Positions 12,295-23,339 of a stretch of 64,000 bases of DNA are shown one piece after another. The notes under the pieces are model-generated. The model saw only the letters and a program-made list of their open reading frames with translations, was not told the origin of the DNA and ran no database searches. Made by a program: the position numbers and the translations under genes. Each line of letters starts with the position of its first letter. Within the stretch, counting starts at the first letter, position 1. Location of the stretch: NCBI GenBank assembly GCA_017979445.1, contig CM030710.1, positions 17,284,248 to 17,348,247 on the forward strand. Direction: 5' to 3'. The stretch comes from Akebia trifoliata. Its lineage: Eukaryota; Streptophyta; Magnoliopsida; Ranunculales; Lardizabalaceae.

Positions 12295-12345
12295 AACTAA
12301 CTCCTCAAGTTGCCTACGTACCCCAGAATTTTGGGATCAGACCAA
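12295..12345 (-). other. Conserved Tat 3'-UTR motif
   Basis: In element sense the stretch reads 'tctggggtacgtaggcaac' and then 'ttcaggcctaacc'. I recall this kind of motif from Tat-type elements shortly after the pol stop. It sits about 140 bp beyond the pol end at 12483, consistent with that position. Function unknown. Confidence 0.4.
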
Positions 12346-12482
12346 AACATAGTTCGAATTTTTCCCTCCCCTGGGTTAGGTGATCAGGCTGAGAAAGAAA
12401 AAAAACTTTAAAAAAAAAAAGGTTGAGAAAGGAGATGTTGAACTGGACAGCAGGAAAATTGATTTGGTTGAAGGTGGCCTCC

Positions 12483-13180
12483 TTAAATGTAGTACTGCTT
12501 GATCTGGTCAAGGTTGGTTGGTTCTGGTAGTTCAATTTCATCATAGTTTTGAAGTCTGACAATTTTTCCATGTAATATTTCTTTGATGATGAATGGATCT
12601 CCCCAATTTGAACTTCCATCTAGGATCAAAAATAGGTACTCGATTCTCTTTGAAATCTGATGGCTTTCCAAAGTAGTGTTTCCTTGCTGATGGATGAATC
12701 TCTCCAATTAAGTTCCGACTTCCTCCTATGGTTAAGAAGGGGTGCTCAATTTTCTTTGAAATCTAATAGTTCAATCCTTGACTTGCAAGTGACGACCTTG
12801 GACCTTCTTGTCAAACATGTGAGTGATTATTCTATGATAAATTTGCACGTGGTACAAAGCTCTAAGTTGTTTTTCTTCCATCAAATTCAATTCTTGGTAC
12901 CAATAATGGATCTAGTTTATTTATAACAATTGACTTTCCAACAAGACTCTGAAAGACAGGATTTCCATTTCAACTAGCAATACTACTTCCATACTAGAGA
13001 GTAAGGAGTAGATCCTGTGGAAGACCGTATTGAAGTGCGATATGCCCATATCATGAATGGTAACTTTTCTGACCAATCCTGATGTGATTAACACATTTTC
13101 CTCATGATTGTCTTAGGATTTTTATTCGCAACTTAAACTGCTCCATTGGTCTGAGGACAGTAAAGAGATGATATCAGATC
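12483..13180 (-). pseudogene. Tat pol remnant: integrase C-terminal part
   Basis: Read on the minus strand, the region translates in pieces to the distal integrase core and C-terminal domain. At about 13100-13180 there is a CPQTNGAV motif (usual YRPQTNGAVE), then a WAYRTS-type segment near 13020 and a TPYSLVYG-type segment. The last 74 codons (12483-12707) contain the GPF/Y-like PFIIKEIL and end DQIKQYYI-stop, which matches the usual end of Tat pol. Several stops and frameshifts break it. In an intact element this enzyme would insert the cDNA into the genome. Reverse transcriptase and RNase H are absent: the sequence passes almost directly from here to the start of pol at about 13380. Confidence 0.75.
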
Positions 13181-13374
13181 TAGAACATAGAGTAATGACC
13201 TAAGTTTTGAAGTACGACCTATTATCAAAGATCAGTTCGAAAAGTACCCCCATATCAATTGATAATATGTACTTGAATGGACTTTACAACTCAAGATACA
13301 GATAGTGCTGATACATTTTGTAACATCTCTATCGATATTTTTATTTCATCGGACGAGTATCGATTCCGTGTCGG

Positions 13375-13480
13375 ACAATACCCAAGCTTGCACCTAACAT
13401 ATCCTCATTAGACCACACGAACAAGTCTTTTGAAATTTCTGAGTAAATTCATTATCCCCTCGTATTTCTTTAAGGATAGG
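13375..13480 (-). pseudogene. Tat pol N-terminal remnant
   Basis: The minus strand corresponds closely to 26580-26690 of element E: 'gataatgaatttactcag' then a segment decoding to a degraded DLFAWxYEDMPG-like sequence followed by GASLGI. This is the stretch immediately before reverse transcriptase. With the integrase tail next to it, it shows that about 3 kb of pol expected between the two has been deleted in element B. Confidence 0.6.
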
Positions 13481-14040
13481 ATGGTTTCTATTTGAATATC
13501 TTTAGGAATTATTTTCTGTTCCAAGGTCAATGACCTTTGCTTTCTTGATTAAAGGTTGAGCCTGATCATTATCTTCTTGTTTAGGAAAGAAAAATATCCC
13601 ATTATTAGTTAATTCGTTAATGCGCCCGAGGTATTTAAAAATTTTCTTTATCCAATCAAATTCAGATAGGGCGACAGACACCTCTATAGACTCAAAAAAC
13701 TAACTCCACTTAACAGGGAAAGAGTAGACTCGATCTAAAGAAAACATGACATGGACGGATTGATAAAAAATTAGACTCAGGCTAACCCACATGACTCATG
13801 AAAACTCAAGACAAGTACCCACAACGGACTTGATTACGGACTGAAGACTTAGAACATTGCTTACAAATGACAAGATTAAGGTATTGTGTACTTTTGAGAG
13901 ATTTTGAGATCATTTATGATGATTCGCTTGGTGTTGACATTCGTTCTAACTGACTGGACTTACAACCTTGGCTAGGTGATGGACGATTGAACTTAAGTGC
14001 AATGATAACCTTGAACCTTATCGAAGGTGAATTTAATCAA
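13480..14040 (-). mobile_element. Gag-pol linker and gag-deleted region of element B
   Basis: Positions 13480-13850 match, reversed, the sequence after the gag stop in element E (26140-26570), for example the pair 'cccacaacggacttgatta' / its complement at about 26225. Positions 13900-14040 match the stretch just before the gag start (24600-24700). Gag itself, about 1.4 kb, is therefore deleted in this copy. Confidence 0.65.
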
Positions 14041-14640
14041 TTTTAGTGTTACCCCATTGATAACATTTTAAATGAACCTTGAGATTTTATTGAATTATGT
14101 GCACCAATCCATTAAATAATCCATTCATACAATGATTAATCATAAGCAAAATAATTCTATTGCATTTTTGAAAATTATTAACAAATAATGTTTTCATTGA
14201 ATAAAAACTTTCACAAATCTAATTATTTTTTGCAATCATTTTCTTTTTAGAAAAATATATTTTAATAATTTTTCAAGGTCCATGAAAAAAATAGATTTTT
14301 TGTAAAAATATTTTTTATTCTTCATTTTCTTTTCTTTTAGAAAACATTTTCCATCTTTCAAAATGGGTTGGGACTCAAATTACAAAAAGAGTTTGAATAC
14401 CACTTTGATTTAAATGGTTTGACCCATCGTAATTGTTGGATCGAGATAGCCTGGGTCATTATGAATCATTGCCACATTTAAAATGGATTCTTTATTGGAT
14501 TGGTGCACCCATTGATATAATAGCTTGTATCAAATTAAACAAAAAATTTGATTATCTTGAGGACAAAACTGTAACTTCCTGATCTCAACATTTGTAAAGT
14601 CAATTTCATAGAAAAAGCAACTCGGGAACACTCATGATAA
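14040..14640 (-). mobile_element. Leader segment of element B between R block and gag
   Basis: Matches the forward copy at 500-860 in reverse orientation. AT-rich, with homopolymer runs at 14200-14340. No coding capacity. Confidence 0.65.
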
Positions 14641-15340
14641 GTTCGAGTGTGACTTATAAGGAGGTTTCTAGACTCTAGGTTCACTACGTGCAATGCAATT
14701 TATCTGGCTACCCTTGCCCAAGTACATCTATATACCTTTCGAGCGTACTCAAATGGTACGTGGTAAATTGGTTTGATAAACCTTATAGGTAATAATCTAA
14801 GACTAAAACCCAAATCTTTAAAGTCAAAAACAACAAGTTTAATCCACAGTTGAGAGGTAGCGCATGATGCAAAGCAATGGTACTCTTAAGTCACCTATCG
14901 TCTAGAATAGACGTAGTCTATCCCCTTTGTACCGTAATACATCGGGGCAGGATCTTGCTTAGGCACTGATTTTAATCAAGAAGTACAGTTAGTGAACTTA
15001 GATTAACTTTGATATATTGTATGTGTACGAGTCTAGGGTTGACGATTGGGATATGTGACTTGTGGCTTACAATAGGACAAAAGGCTCAAGTTGCCCCAGC
15101 GTGGATGCATCAATATACCTTTCAGAGTCACCTAATCAAGCAGTACTGATTCCCCAATTTTATATACCCAAAGGTATGTGACTGGAGTTGTAGTTTTTAT
15201 GAATGACGTCACATCTCCGAAGAAACTGGGCCACGCACTAGTGTCACGTTGGCTACAAGGGACATGCAAGCGTGCAATGCAATAAAATAAACATACTAGT
15301 GGTGTGTGCCAAATAGGGTGGGTGTGCCCGGGGCATTTTT
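14640..15340 (-). repeat. R block of element B
   Basis: Reverse copy of the conserved leader block. It shares with copy A a deletion in the second subunit, where 'gagtctagggttg' runs straight into 'acgattgggatatgtgac'. This suggests that A and B descend from one source copy. The 70-codon frame at 15132-15344 lies within this untranslated repeat. Confidence 0.75.
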
Positions 15341-15559
15341 TCAAATAAATGGGCCCATGGGCCAGATCAAACCATCACAATATGGATCTCACATCAATAC
15401 TAATCAAAGTTTACACAATTCATAGCATCGAGATTAAAATTAAAACAAGCATATCAAAAATATATATGTAGAGATCATAGTATATTAGATGGGCAATCAC
15501 AACAAAAACTAATAATCCGAGCTAACATTGAAACAAACACACAATTTTTAGTCCAAGCC

Positions 15560-15690
15560 AAAAAGAATTTTTTTCTGGTCCAATCAATGATCACCTGTGG
15601 GTGACCCCAAACTAAATCGGGATTTCAATGAATATCGAATCAAAGATATAATGATATTTGAATATGAGACACGGAGTAGTGTTATTTTTA
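15560..15690 (-). repeat. Inverted leader arm, element B (single arm)
   Basis: Plus strand 'tggtccaatcaatgatcacc' then 'aaatcgggatttcaatgaa' and 'aagatataatgata', the same series as the distal arms in A, E and G. The opposite arm is not found before 16929, so the proximal leader, primer site and 5' LTR of B appear to have been lost. Confidence 0.55.
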
Positions 15691-16928
15691 CTTTTTTCTT
15701 TTTTCATTTAAAAAAAAAAACAAAGTCCTAAAAAAAACAAAAAATAAAATAAAAAAATAAAAAAACAGAATATTATTTACACGTCCATTGTTTACTTAGA
15801 ACACATCAACTTTTTTTTAAATGGTTGTTTTCATATAAGTTGGTGTGTATTATAAGTAAACATTAGTGTGTTAATAACAATTCATGGCAAGATGAACCGA
15901 ATGATCACAATTTGCATCAGTTAAATTATGCGAAAATTACATAAAAGACAAGCTTATTTAACCGCAGTTTCTCGTTTGATCCACTGGTTTTGGGTCCCCG
16001 GAAATTTCAAAAAATTTCCAAAAAAAAGTCTAAATCCATAGCCTCCTTGTTCAAGCAATCCCCAAATTGAACTAACACCCATTGGGTTAGATTTTGATAT
16101 CTGAGATCAGAGACACAAATGAACTCAATCGAAGAAGTTCTTTTTATAAAAAAAAAATTAAACCAAACGATTTGATGATGAAGATAACTGGACAAAGATC
16201 AGGGAAAAGGGAAAAAAATTATTTTCCTTTCTTTTCCTCCACTTTGCTGCAACGTCTGATTCCAAGATAAATGGACATTATCGTTATTTTTCTCACCATC
16301 CAATCGATGTTTCAGCCGACGAACAGGCTTGACCATAGTAACAGAAGTAGCCTTCAAAGCTACAACAACTTTGGCTGCAACATCTGATTCTAAGAGGAAT
16401 TCAAACCTCGACTAAAAACATCTGATATGGCAACGAAAATCCCTTTCTCTCACGATCTCATACATAAACCAAATTTTAAAAGAAAAAAAAACAAATTTTT
16501 TGTCATTAAAGCTCTATTAGATATTGAAATGGACGTAGAAACGCTTATGGAACCAATTCCACTGGCCATGATTTTCATTCACCTCTATTATCGATTCAAC
16601 GATTACAAGATTTCCCATGTTTGATCGAAACACAATAAAATTCTTGGTTCAAATTTGAAACTTACAAATCAAATTTTCGCAAAGAGACTGACACAAATCA
16701 AAAGGATTTTTTCTTCGATTGAAATCTCAAACTTTCACTCAAAATCATAAATCAATCGGATTAAAGGGTGGAAATCGATCGAGTTAAGAGGTATCTCAAA
16801 TCTCCGTTGGACACCATGGAGCTGGGGTAGAAATCGTGTTAAAAAGACAAAGGTTGGAAAATAAAACATGATTTTTTTACTAGGGACGCACTATCGAATT
16901 AAAACAATGAGTTGCTACTCTTGCTAAC
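15691..16928. mobile_element. Leader cargo of element B, unidentified
   Basis: This segment occupies the position where A and G carry tandem arrays and E carries host-like DNA. It has A-rich runs (15700-15770) and two copies of 'gcaac(a/g)tctgattc' (about 16248 and 16378), but no recognisable domain. The open frames at 16007-16195 and 16427-16624 have no support. It ends abruptly at LTR E. Confidence 0.4.
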
Positions 16929-18059
16929 CGTAGACACCCCAGTTTTGCCCTCGCCTGATTAATCAACTCGTCAACCTGTTCGCAACAGTTCCCAGTGATG
17001 GATGTTTATTCCAATACTTTATTTTGTTATCAGATATGTTTCAGAAATCCGGATGAGGTATTTCGAACTAACAAAACTGTAGAAACCACATTACGCTAGG
17101 AAAATATGCCCCAGAAACATAGAAATCATCATTTTTCAGACAAAAAGAAGCTTCACGATAACAATCACTAAAAAATGATCAAATTACCAAAATACCCCTA
17201 ACCTTAAAATATCCCTAGAGCCTACATTACGCTTAGGAAAATCCTTCCGAACACATAAAACAACAAATCGAAATCAAATAAATCATTTTACCAATTTTCA
17301 CAGAATTTGACAAAATTACGAAAATGCCCCTCATAAAGTTCACAACCATTTCACACAAAAAATTTCATAAATGACACAAACCAATATTTCCATTGAATTT
17401 CTTACGAAAAATAAATTCTAAAATATCGTAGAACATAAAAAACTGACTTAAAACGCAAAAAGTCCTCTCCAAGGGCAAAACGATAATTTCACAATTTTTA
17501 TAATTAAAATTTTTGAAATTAATAAATAAAATATTAAATAATTAAAGTTAAATATTAATAAAATTAATTTAAAATTTTAAACTAAAAAAATCGATCAATC
17601 AGACTCTCAGGCAAAATTGTTGAGGGTTGCCAAGATATTTCTTCAAAGACCCCTCCATTTAGGGGTCCACAGAATTACAGATATAATAGAGGGGGGTTCT
17701 CTAAAAAATTAAAGTCAATCAAGCAGGACTAGAGTCAAGGAATTAAAGTCGACCAAGTAAGACTAAAGTCAAAATTAAAGTCAATCAAGTAAAACTAAAG
17801 TCAAGATATTAAAATCAATCAATTAAGACTAAAGTCAAAATCTTAAAATCAATCAAATAAGATCAAAAGTCAAAACCCTAATAGAGTTCTTATTAAATAA
17901 TAACTCTATTTAATAGAATTCTAACTAAAATACAACTCTACCCAAAATAATTCCAATTAAAATACAACTTTACCTAAAATAATTCTAACTAAAATACAAC
18001 TCTAACTAAAAGAATTCTAATTAAACACTAATTCTATCTAAACAGACCCTTAAAAAATC

Positions 18060-18067
18060 TATAAATA
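18060..18067 (+). promoter_or_regulatory. TATA box of LTR E
   Basis: TATAAATA followed by 'ggagcctccacaccctat'. The same box and following bases occur in LTR G (29894-29901) and, reversed, in D (22063-22070) and A. Conservation across copies and position (about 600 bp before the LTR end) fit the element's core promoter, with R starting some 30 bp downstream. Confidence 0.75.
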
Positions 18068-18477
18068 GGAGCCTCCACACCCTATTTTCATATCAACTCA
18101 TAAACCCTAAGAGAGGTAGGTCAAAAAGCTTCCCTAGCCTCCCATAAACCCTAATTTTGAAGCCCCAACTCCTTACCTAACACGCATACTTCAATTTTAG
18201 CTTGAAAAACCCTTAGAAACCCTTCAAAAATACTCTAAAATCTATAACAAATTCAAAGAATCCAGATCCAAGAAAGAGATACTTTGCCTCGGAGATCAGA
18301 AATCAGATCCGGAGACAGAACGAAGCAAGGAGTATGGTATAAGGAGTAGTTTTATCAGATCCGAGGGAATAGAATCTTTGCACATCGAAGGTAAAATTTT
18401 CTTTATTTTTTTATCTAGATTTTTGTTAGCAATGTAATCTTATTTGGGATAAGTAGAGACCAGCATTGGCCGGGCGA

Positions 18478-18502
18478 GGTTGGTGCCTAACACCTTCCAA
18501 CC
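18478..18502 (+). other. Conserved LTR hairpin, LTR E
   Basis: Six-base stem GGTTGG/CCAACC around the 13-nt loop TGCCTAACACCTT. It is equivalent to stronger versions in D (21623-21655) and in the other LTR family (44955-44989). Confidence 0.7.
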
Positions 18503-18596
18503 CCATAATGTGATCCCTGGATTCAGTTTTTCATTAGTAGATTAGTTTTTTATCCGTTTAGAGTCAGTATTTAGTTCCTAGACCGTAATAACTAGG

Positions 18597-18606
18597 TGGC
18601 GACTCC
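18597..18606 (+). other. PBS-like decamer inside LTR E
   Basis: TGGCGACTCC, identical to the first ten bases of the true primer site at 18664, lies 67 bp upstream of it within U5. It also occurs in G (30333-30342) and in the second family (45131-45140). Confidence 0.75.
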
Positions 18607-18663
18607 CAAACCTCAAGGGTCAAAAGTGGATCCGCACACCCCGCGGATCGAGGGTGCTTTCAG

Positions 18664-18682
18664 TGGCGACTCCGCTGGAGAC
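18664..18682 (+). promoter_or_regulatory. tRNA-Arg primer-binding site of element E
   Basis: TGGCGACTCCGCTGGAGAC, one base after the LTR end. It is complementary to the 3' end of plant tRNA-Arg with two or three mismatches over 19 bases, and is the start point for minus-strand cDNA synthesis. Confidence 0.9.
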
Positions 18683-18984
18683 TTTTGAGGATCAGACTTG
18701 AAAAACCCCAAGTTTGGGAATATTGCTATTTAGACCTAGTTTTTTATTATTATTTTTGTTTTTAGTTTACTTGATTCGATTATTTGTTAGGACTATGGCA
18801 CTTTCTCGGCGTTGTTTGGATTAATTGCTATGACTTGTTTAAGGGACATTTGGGATAACCCAAAATAAGGCATGATATCGGGAGATTAAGGGCATGCGAA
18901 TGGTTGATAGCACATTGTTATTTATTGGGATATCTTATTCTTTTTATATTATCCTCTATTGATTCAATTTTGAATATTTTTATT

Positions 18985-19075
18985 AGGCACGTAATTTTCT
19001 TATGATTCAATCGAGGGTTATTTATAATGACTCTAAATACATAAGGAGATTTAATTAAGGATGGAGTGATGACTA
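18985..19075 (+). repeat. Inverted leader arm, proximal arm of element E
   Basis: Plus strand 'tatgattcaatcgagggtta', 'atgactctaaata', 'ggatggagtgatga'. The reverse complement of 21330-21450 gives 'tatgacccaatcaaaggtta', 'tgatcttaaa', 'gaggataaaatgag'. The arms are imperfect but co-linear over about 90 bp. Confidence 0.65.
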
Positions 19076-19129
19076 ATGAATCTTGAAGTTTTTATTTTTT
19101 TTTAGGATTCTATCTTTGAGCATTGTTTG

Positions 19130-19160
<31 letters not shown>

Positions 19161-21329
19161 TTTAATTTTCGTTTAAAGGTATGCGATGTACCCTTCGACA
19201 ACATTTTTTATTTGTTTTTTTTTTTTAAGGATTTTTTTTGTGGCATGCTTTCTATTGACAGCAAGGAGGAAGTAACGAAATTTTTTTAAAGGTTCTGTAA
19301 ATAGGTGCTGGTGCGCTTGGTGTGCCACAAATAAGTTGTTGTTCTTTTTCTTTTACACCACCAATACATGATGATGTGTTTGGTGTGCCAAAAACAAAAC
19401 TGTTTCTTTAAAAAACTACACATCGTCTTCTTCATTAGTTTTATACCCATTTCCATCGATCTCAACAGAGAGTTGGGAGATTTCTTTTCATCTCTTTGTT
19501 TTCTTTCCTTTTCTATGGGTTTGATCCATCGATTAACCTCTGCCAAACTCCATTCTAAAGATTTGATTGAATCATAATATAGGCCTAGCCAAGCCCATTA
19601 AATGGTCTGCTGAGACTGGGCTCCTGGCACAACAATGGCCCAACAAACCCATACTCCTAAGTCCTAATCCAAGCCCAGCCCTCTTAATAAAAGGGTTCAC
19701 TCAAACTTTCTTTGCAGAAGCCTAACCCAAACTATACTATAAGGTATACTTACAAGTCCATGGCTCGGTAGTAATTTAAGGGACCTGTGAATCCTGATTC
19801 TAGAAATTTATCGGCATAAGATTGGAGTTCTTCCTCAGTAATCCATAACAGGGACGATGATGGAGTCTCAAGAAAGTCAACAATCCCCATGCCAGGAGAA
19901 GCAATCAGAAGATCATCCTTGTTGATCAACATGAATTTCTTCATCACTGTTAAATAATCGTATCGTGCAAAAGCCTTCTCTGCCCGTCCAGGTTCCTATC
20001 CAACATCACAATTAACCAATTCATATTAACAGAAATACATGCATGCATACATGGATAGAAAAGTTGGATTCAAGTCCTCAAAAATATGGTTCGGTCAGCT
20101 CATCCTTGTTTGATTTCCTCATATTGAACTTTCTCTATACGCTGTTTTAAAAGCCAATCGATTTTCTTCGATTTTTCGGCAACTCTCCTTTCAATTTTTT
20201 TTTATTTTTTTGACGCATTCACCAGGATCTGATTGGGAATCTATGTTTTTTTTTATCATTCAAATTTTTGAAAACACAGAAGATCTGAGTTTTTTTTGTT
20301 TTGAACTAGTTTGATTTTAGGTTGGAGTTTGTTGTTTGGTGAAGATGAACTAAAGATTACTTTTGGTTGAACAATGGGGAATGTTTTGGAGAAATTTGGT
20401 TTTGTTCTTAAATTTTTATTTTTTTTCTTTCTTCTCTATTGGTGGGTTTTTGTTTGTTTAGAATTTAGGAGATTTTGGGTAAATTTTATGGATTTTCTAG
20501 AATTTAAAATTCGAAACGAAACCAGAGAGAGGATACCAATTTTTAGGGATGGAAGCTTTATTAAAGGTTTTCCAAGTTTTTCTTAATTTATTTCCCCCTT
20601 CTCTCTTTAAATTGCAGCATTGATTTAGAGGTTTTTTTTTTTTTTACAAAGTTTCATGACGTTTTTTGGTTCATCTGGTTTTAATCTCGATTTAGAATTT
20701 AAGATCAAGTAAGGGAGCGTAATAATTAAGTAATTGAATCCTATGGGAAAAAAGAATTGGAGGGATGTGCGGGTTGGAGAGATCTGAGAAGAAATTTGAT
20801 TACGACGGCAGATTTGAAAATTTTGAAGACATTGGGAGAATTTAAGGTTGAAATTGGAGAATTCTGTGACCGAATATTTTTTTTCTTCCTTTTGAACCCA
20901 CAAAAGAACCGTTACTTATTTCTGATTCATAATATAGTGAAAATTAATTCAAGTTGAGGGAAACATTACTCCAATGAGATTCAAAATCTGTTGTCCGAGT
21001 TTTTTTTTTTTTGGGACCAAAACTATTAAATTGGGTGAATCAGTGTAATTTATTCGTTTGTTCCAGTGGTTTATTTAAACAGATGGGTTATTCGTTTTCC
21101 CTTCTCAAAATCACTATGGTCACACCTATTCATACTTGGAAAATATCCCCCTTATGATGCTGATCAATAATTTCTTTGGTCATGAATGTACAAGGTGGTG
21201 TGGCGATTTTTTATTTTTTTTGCTTTCTTCCTTTCCAAATTTTGCACTTAGGCTTTTTAATTAGCAAAAGTTTTTTTTTATTATCTAGTTATTTATTTTT
21301 AAAATAATAAAAAAAAAGGTGGGGGAATT
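19076..21329. mobile_element. Leader cargo of element E: host-like DNA
   Basis: About 2.25 kb between the two arms, unlike the arrays found at this position in A and G. It contains an epoxide hydrolase exon with intron edges (19754-19995), T-rich tracts (19080-19240, 20160-20300) and a stretch rich in GGCCCA/AGCCCA motifs (19580-19690) typical of plant unique DNA. The frames at 19286-19577 and 20374-20957 show no family similarity. It looks like captured or inserted host sequence rather than retroelement sequence. Confidence 0.5.
19754..19995 (-). pseudogene. Soluble epoxide hydrolase, single captured exon
   Basis: On the minus strand, a 242-nt exon-like unit with acceptor ...GGATAG at its start and donor GTAAGT at its end decodes without stops. 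It begins EPGRAEKAF and ends FTGPLNYYRAMDL, with LLWITEEELQSYADKF before that. In plant soluble epoxide hydrolases (alpha/beta hydrolases that open epoxides on fatty acids) the matching part is the cap region: 'QEPG.AE', 'W(L/I)(T/S)E.D', 'GFTG.LNYYRA'. The tyrosine of NYYRA is one of the residues that polarise the epoxide in this family. Neither neighbouring exon is found within 19.0-21.4 kb, so it is an isolated exon plus intron edges, not a working gene. It lies within the leader of retroelement E on the opposite strand to that element. The exon itself is undamaged, suggesting recent arrival. Confidence 0.8.
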
Positions 21330-21450
21330 GATCTCTCATTTTATCCTCAATTTAAATGTCCATTGAAATCCCAATTTGTTTAAGATCATCCAAAATAACC
21401 TTTGATTGGGTCATAAAAATTACAAAAGTTATGCCTATTGCAATGATTGG
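21330..21450 (+). repeat. Inverted leader arm, distal arm of element E
   Basis: Contains 'ccattgaaatcccaatttg', 'gatcatccaaaataacc' and 'ttgattgggtcataaaaatt'. It matches in the same orientation the distal arm of G (31480-31575) and is inverted relative to 18985-19075. Confidence 0.65.
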
Positions 21451-21467
21451 ATCTAATTAATTATTAC

Positions 21468-23190
21468 TGAAAGCGCCCTCGATCCGCGGGGTGCGCGGAT
21501 CCACTTTTGACCCTTGAGGTTTGGGAGTCGCCAACTACTTATTATGGTCTAGGAACCAAAATGACTCTAAAATGGATAATGAACTAATCTTCTACAGAAA
21601 ATCTGAATCCGGGGATCATGTTACGGGGTTGGAAGGTGTTAGGCACCAACCCCGTCCGGCCATTACCGGTCTCTACTTATCCCAAATATCTACATCGCTA
21701 ATGACAAACCTAGATTAAAAAATAATGGAAAATCCTACCTTCGATCTGCAAAAGTGATATTCCCTCAGATCTGGTGAAAACGACTCCTTGTACCGTATTC
21801 CTTACTTCGTTTTATCTCCAGATCTGATTCCTGATCTCCGAGGTAAGGTATCTCCTTCTTGGATCTGGGTGTTTGAATTTGTTGTAGATTTTTGGGATGT
21901 TTTTGAGAGGTTTTTGGGTATTTTTTAGGCTAAAATCGAAGCATGGGTGTTAGGTAAGGAGTTGAGGCTCCAAAATTAGGGCTTTGGAGAGGTTGTGGAG
22001 GCTTCTTCACCTACTTTTCCTAGGGTTTTTTCTTTGATACGAAAATAGGGTGTGGAGGTTCCTATTTATAAAGTTTTTTAGAAGCATTAGGGTTTGATTA
22101 GGGTTTCTTTTAGGGTTTCAATTAGGGTTTTGACTTAGTCTTTAGGGTTTTAATTTAAGGTTTTGACATTAGTATTATGAGATTGACTTGATTAGTTTAG
22201 ATTAGGGTTTTGATTTAGGGTTTTGACCTTAGTCTTATGAGATTGACTTGATTAGTTTAGATTAGGGTTTTGATTTAGGGTTTTGACTTTAGTCTTATGA
22301 GATTGACTTTAATACTTGACTTTAGTCTTACTTAATTGACTTTAATTTTGACTTTAGTCTTATTTGATTGACTTTAATATCTTGACTTTAGTCTTGTTGG
22401 TTGACTTTAAATTTTTGGAGAACCCCCCTCTATTATATCTTTGATTCTTCGGACCCCCAAATGGAGGGGTCCTTAAAGAAATATCTTGCGAACCATCAAC
22501 AATTTTTCTTGAAAGCCTGATTGATCAAATTTTTGGTTTAAATTTTATAATTAATTTTATTAATATTTCACTTTACATTATTTAATGATTTATTTATTAA
22601 TTTATAAAATTTTAATTATTAAAATTGTGAAATTACCATTTTGCCCTCGGAGAAGATTTTTTACATTTTAAGTCGTTTTTCAATGTTCCAAGATGTTTTG
22701 GAATCAATTTTTTATAAGGAATTCAATGGGAATGTTGGTTTTTGTCATTTATGAATTTTTTTGTATGAAATGGTCGTGAACTTTATGAGGGGTATTTTCG
22801 TAATTTTATCAAATTTTGTGAAAATTGGCGAAGTTGTTTACTTGGTTTCGATTTGTTGTTTTATGTATTTGAGTGGGTTTTCCTAAGCGTAATGCAGGCT
22901 CTAGGGTTGTTTTGATGTTAGGGGTATTTTGGTAATTTATTTATTTTTAGTGATTTTTATCGTGAAACTTCTTTTTGGTTTGCAAGATGATGATTTCTAT
23001 GTTTCTGGGGTCGTATTTACCTAGCATAGCGTGGTTTCTAAGTTTTGTCAGTTCGAGATACCTCATCCGGATTTCTGAAACATATCTGGTAACAAAATGA
23101 AGCATTGGGATAAACATCCATCATTGGGAACCTTTGCGATCGGGTTGACGAGTTGATTAATCAGGCGAGTGCAAAAATGGGGTGTCTACA
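21468..23190 (-). mobile_element. Solo LTR D, intact ends and target duplication
   Basis: A complete reversed LTR, TGAAAGCGCC...GTGTCTACA, flanked by ATTAC on both sides (21463-21467 and 23191-23195). No primer site or polypurine tract adjoins it, and the flanking sequence continues the leader of element E (compare 31570-31800 of G). It is thus a solo LTR, left by recombination between the LTRs of a full element that had inserted into E. TATA at 22063-22070 (reversed), hairpin at 21623-21655, GTCAA-rich U3 repeats at 22130-22400. It carries no internal gap, making it the best reference for this LTR family. Confidence 0.95.
21623..21655 (-). other. Conserved LTR hairpin, LTR D
   Basis: Perfect 10-bp stem ACGGGGTTGG/CCAACCCCGT around a 13-nt loop that reads TGCCTAACACCTT in LTR sense. 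Versions in A (4932-4960), B (8762-8790) and F (26904-26936) keep the loop with small stem changes. Confidence 0.8.
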
Positions 23191-23339
23191 ATTACATGCC
23201 CTTATTCATTAATTGATTTGCTAATTGATGTATGTAGGAGATGTGCATGTTTAAATATTAAATTGAACTATATGAGTATGTTTTTGATCAATGTATGGCT
23301 ACACTTTGATTTAATATCCTCTATTGTATGGTTTAATTG

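Larger units (their letters stand above)
16929..18662 (+). mobile_element. LTR E, 5' LTR of a forward Tat-like element
   Basis: Begins (C)GTAGACACCCC, the first T mutated to C, and ends ...GTGCTTTCA two bases before the primer site, so it is a 5' LTR. U3 holds GTCAA-rich direct repeats of about 30 bp (17700-17880) and AATACAACTCTA-type repeats (17920-18020). A TATA box lies at 18060-18067, the conserved hairpin at 18478-18502 and a PBS-like decamer at 18597-18606. Length 1.73 kb. It abuts the truncated leader of B. Confidence 0.9.
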
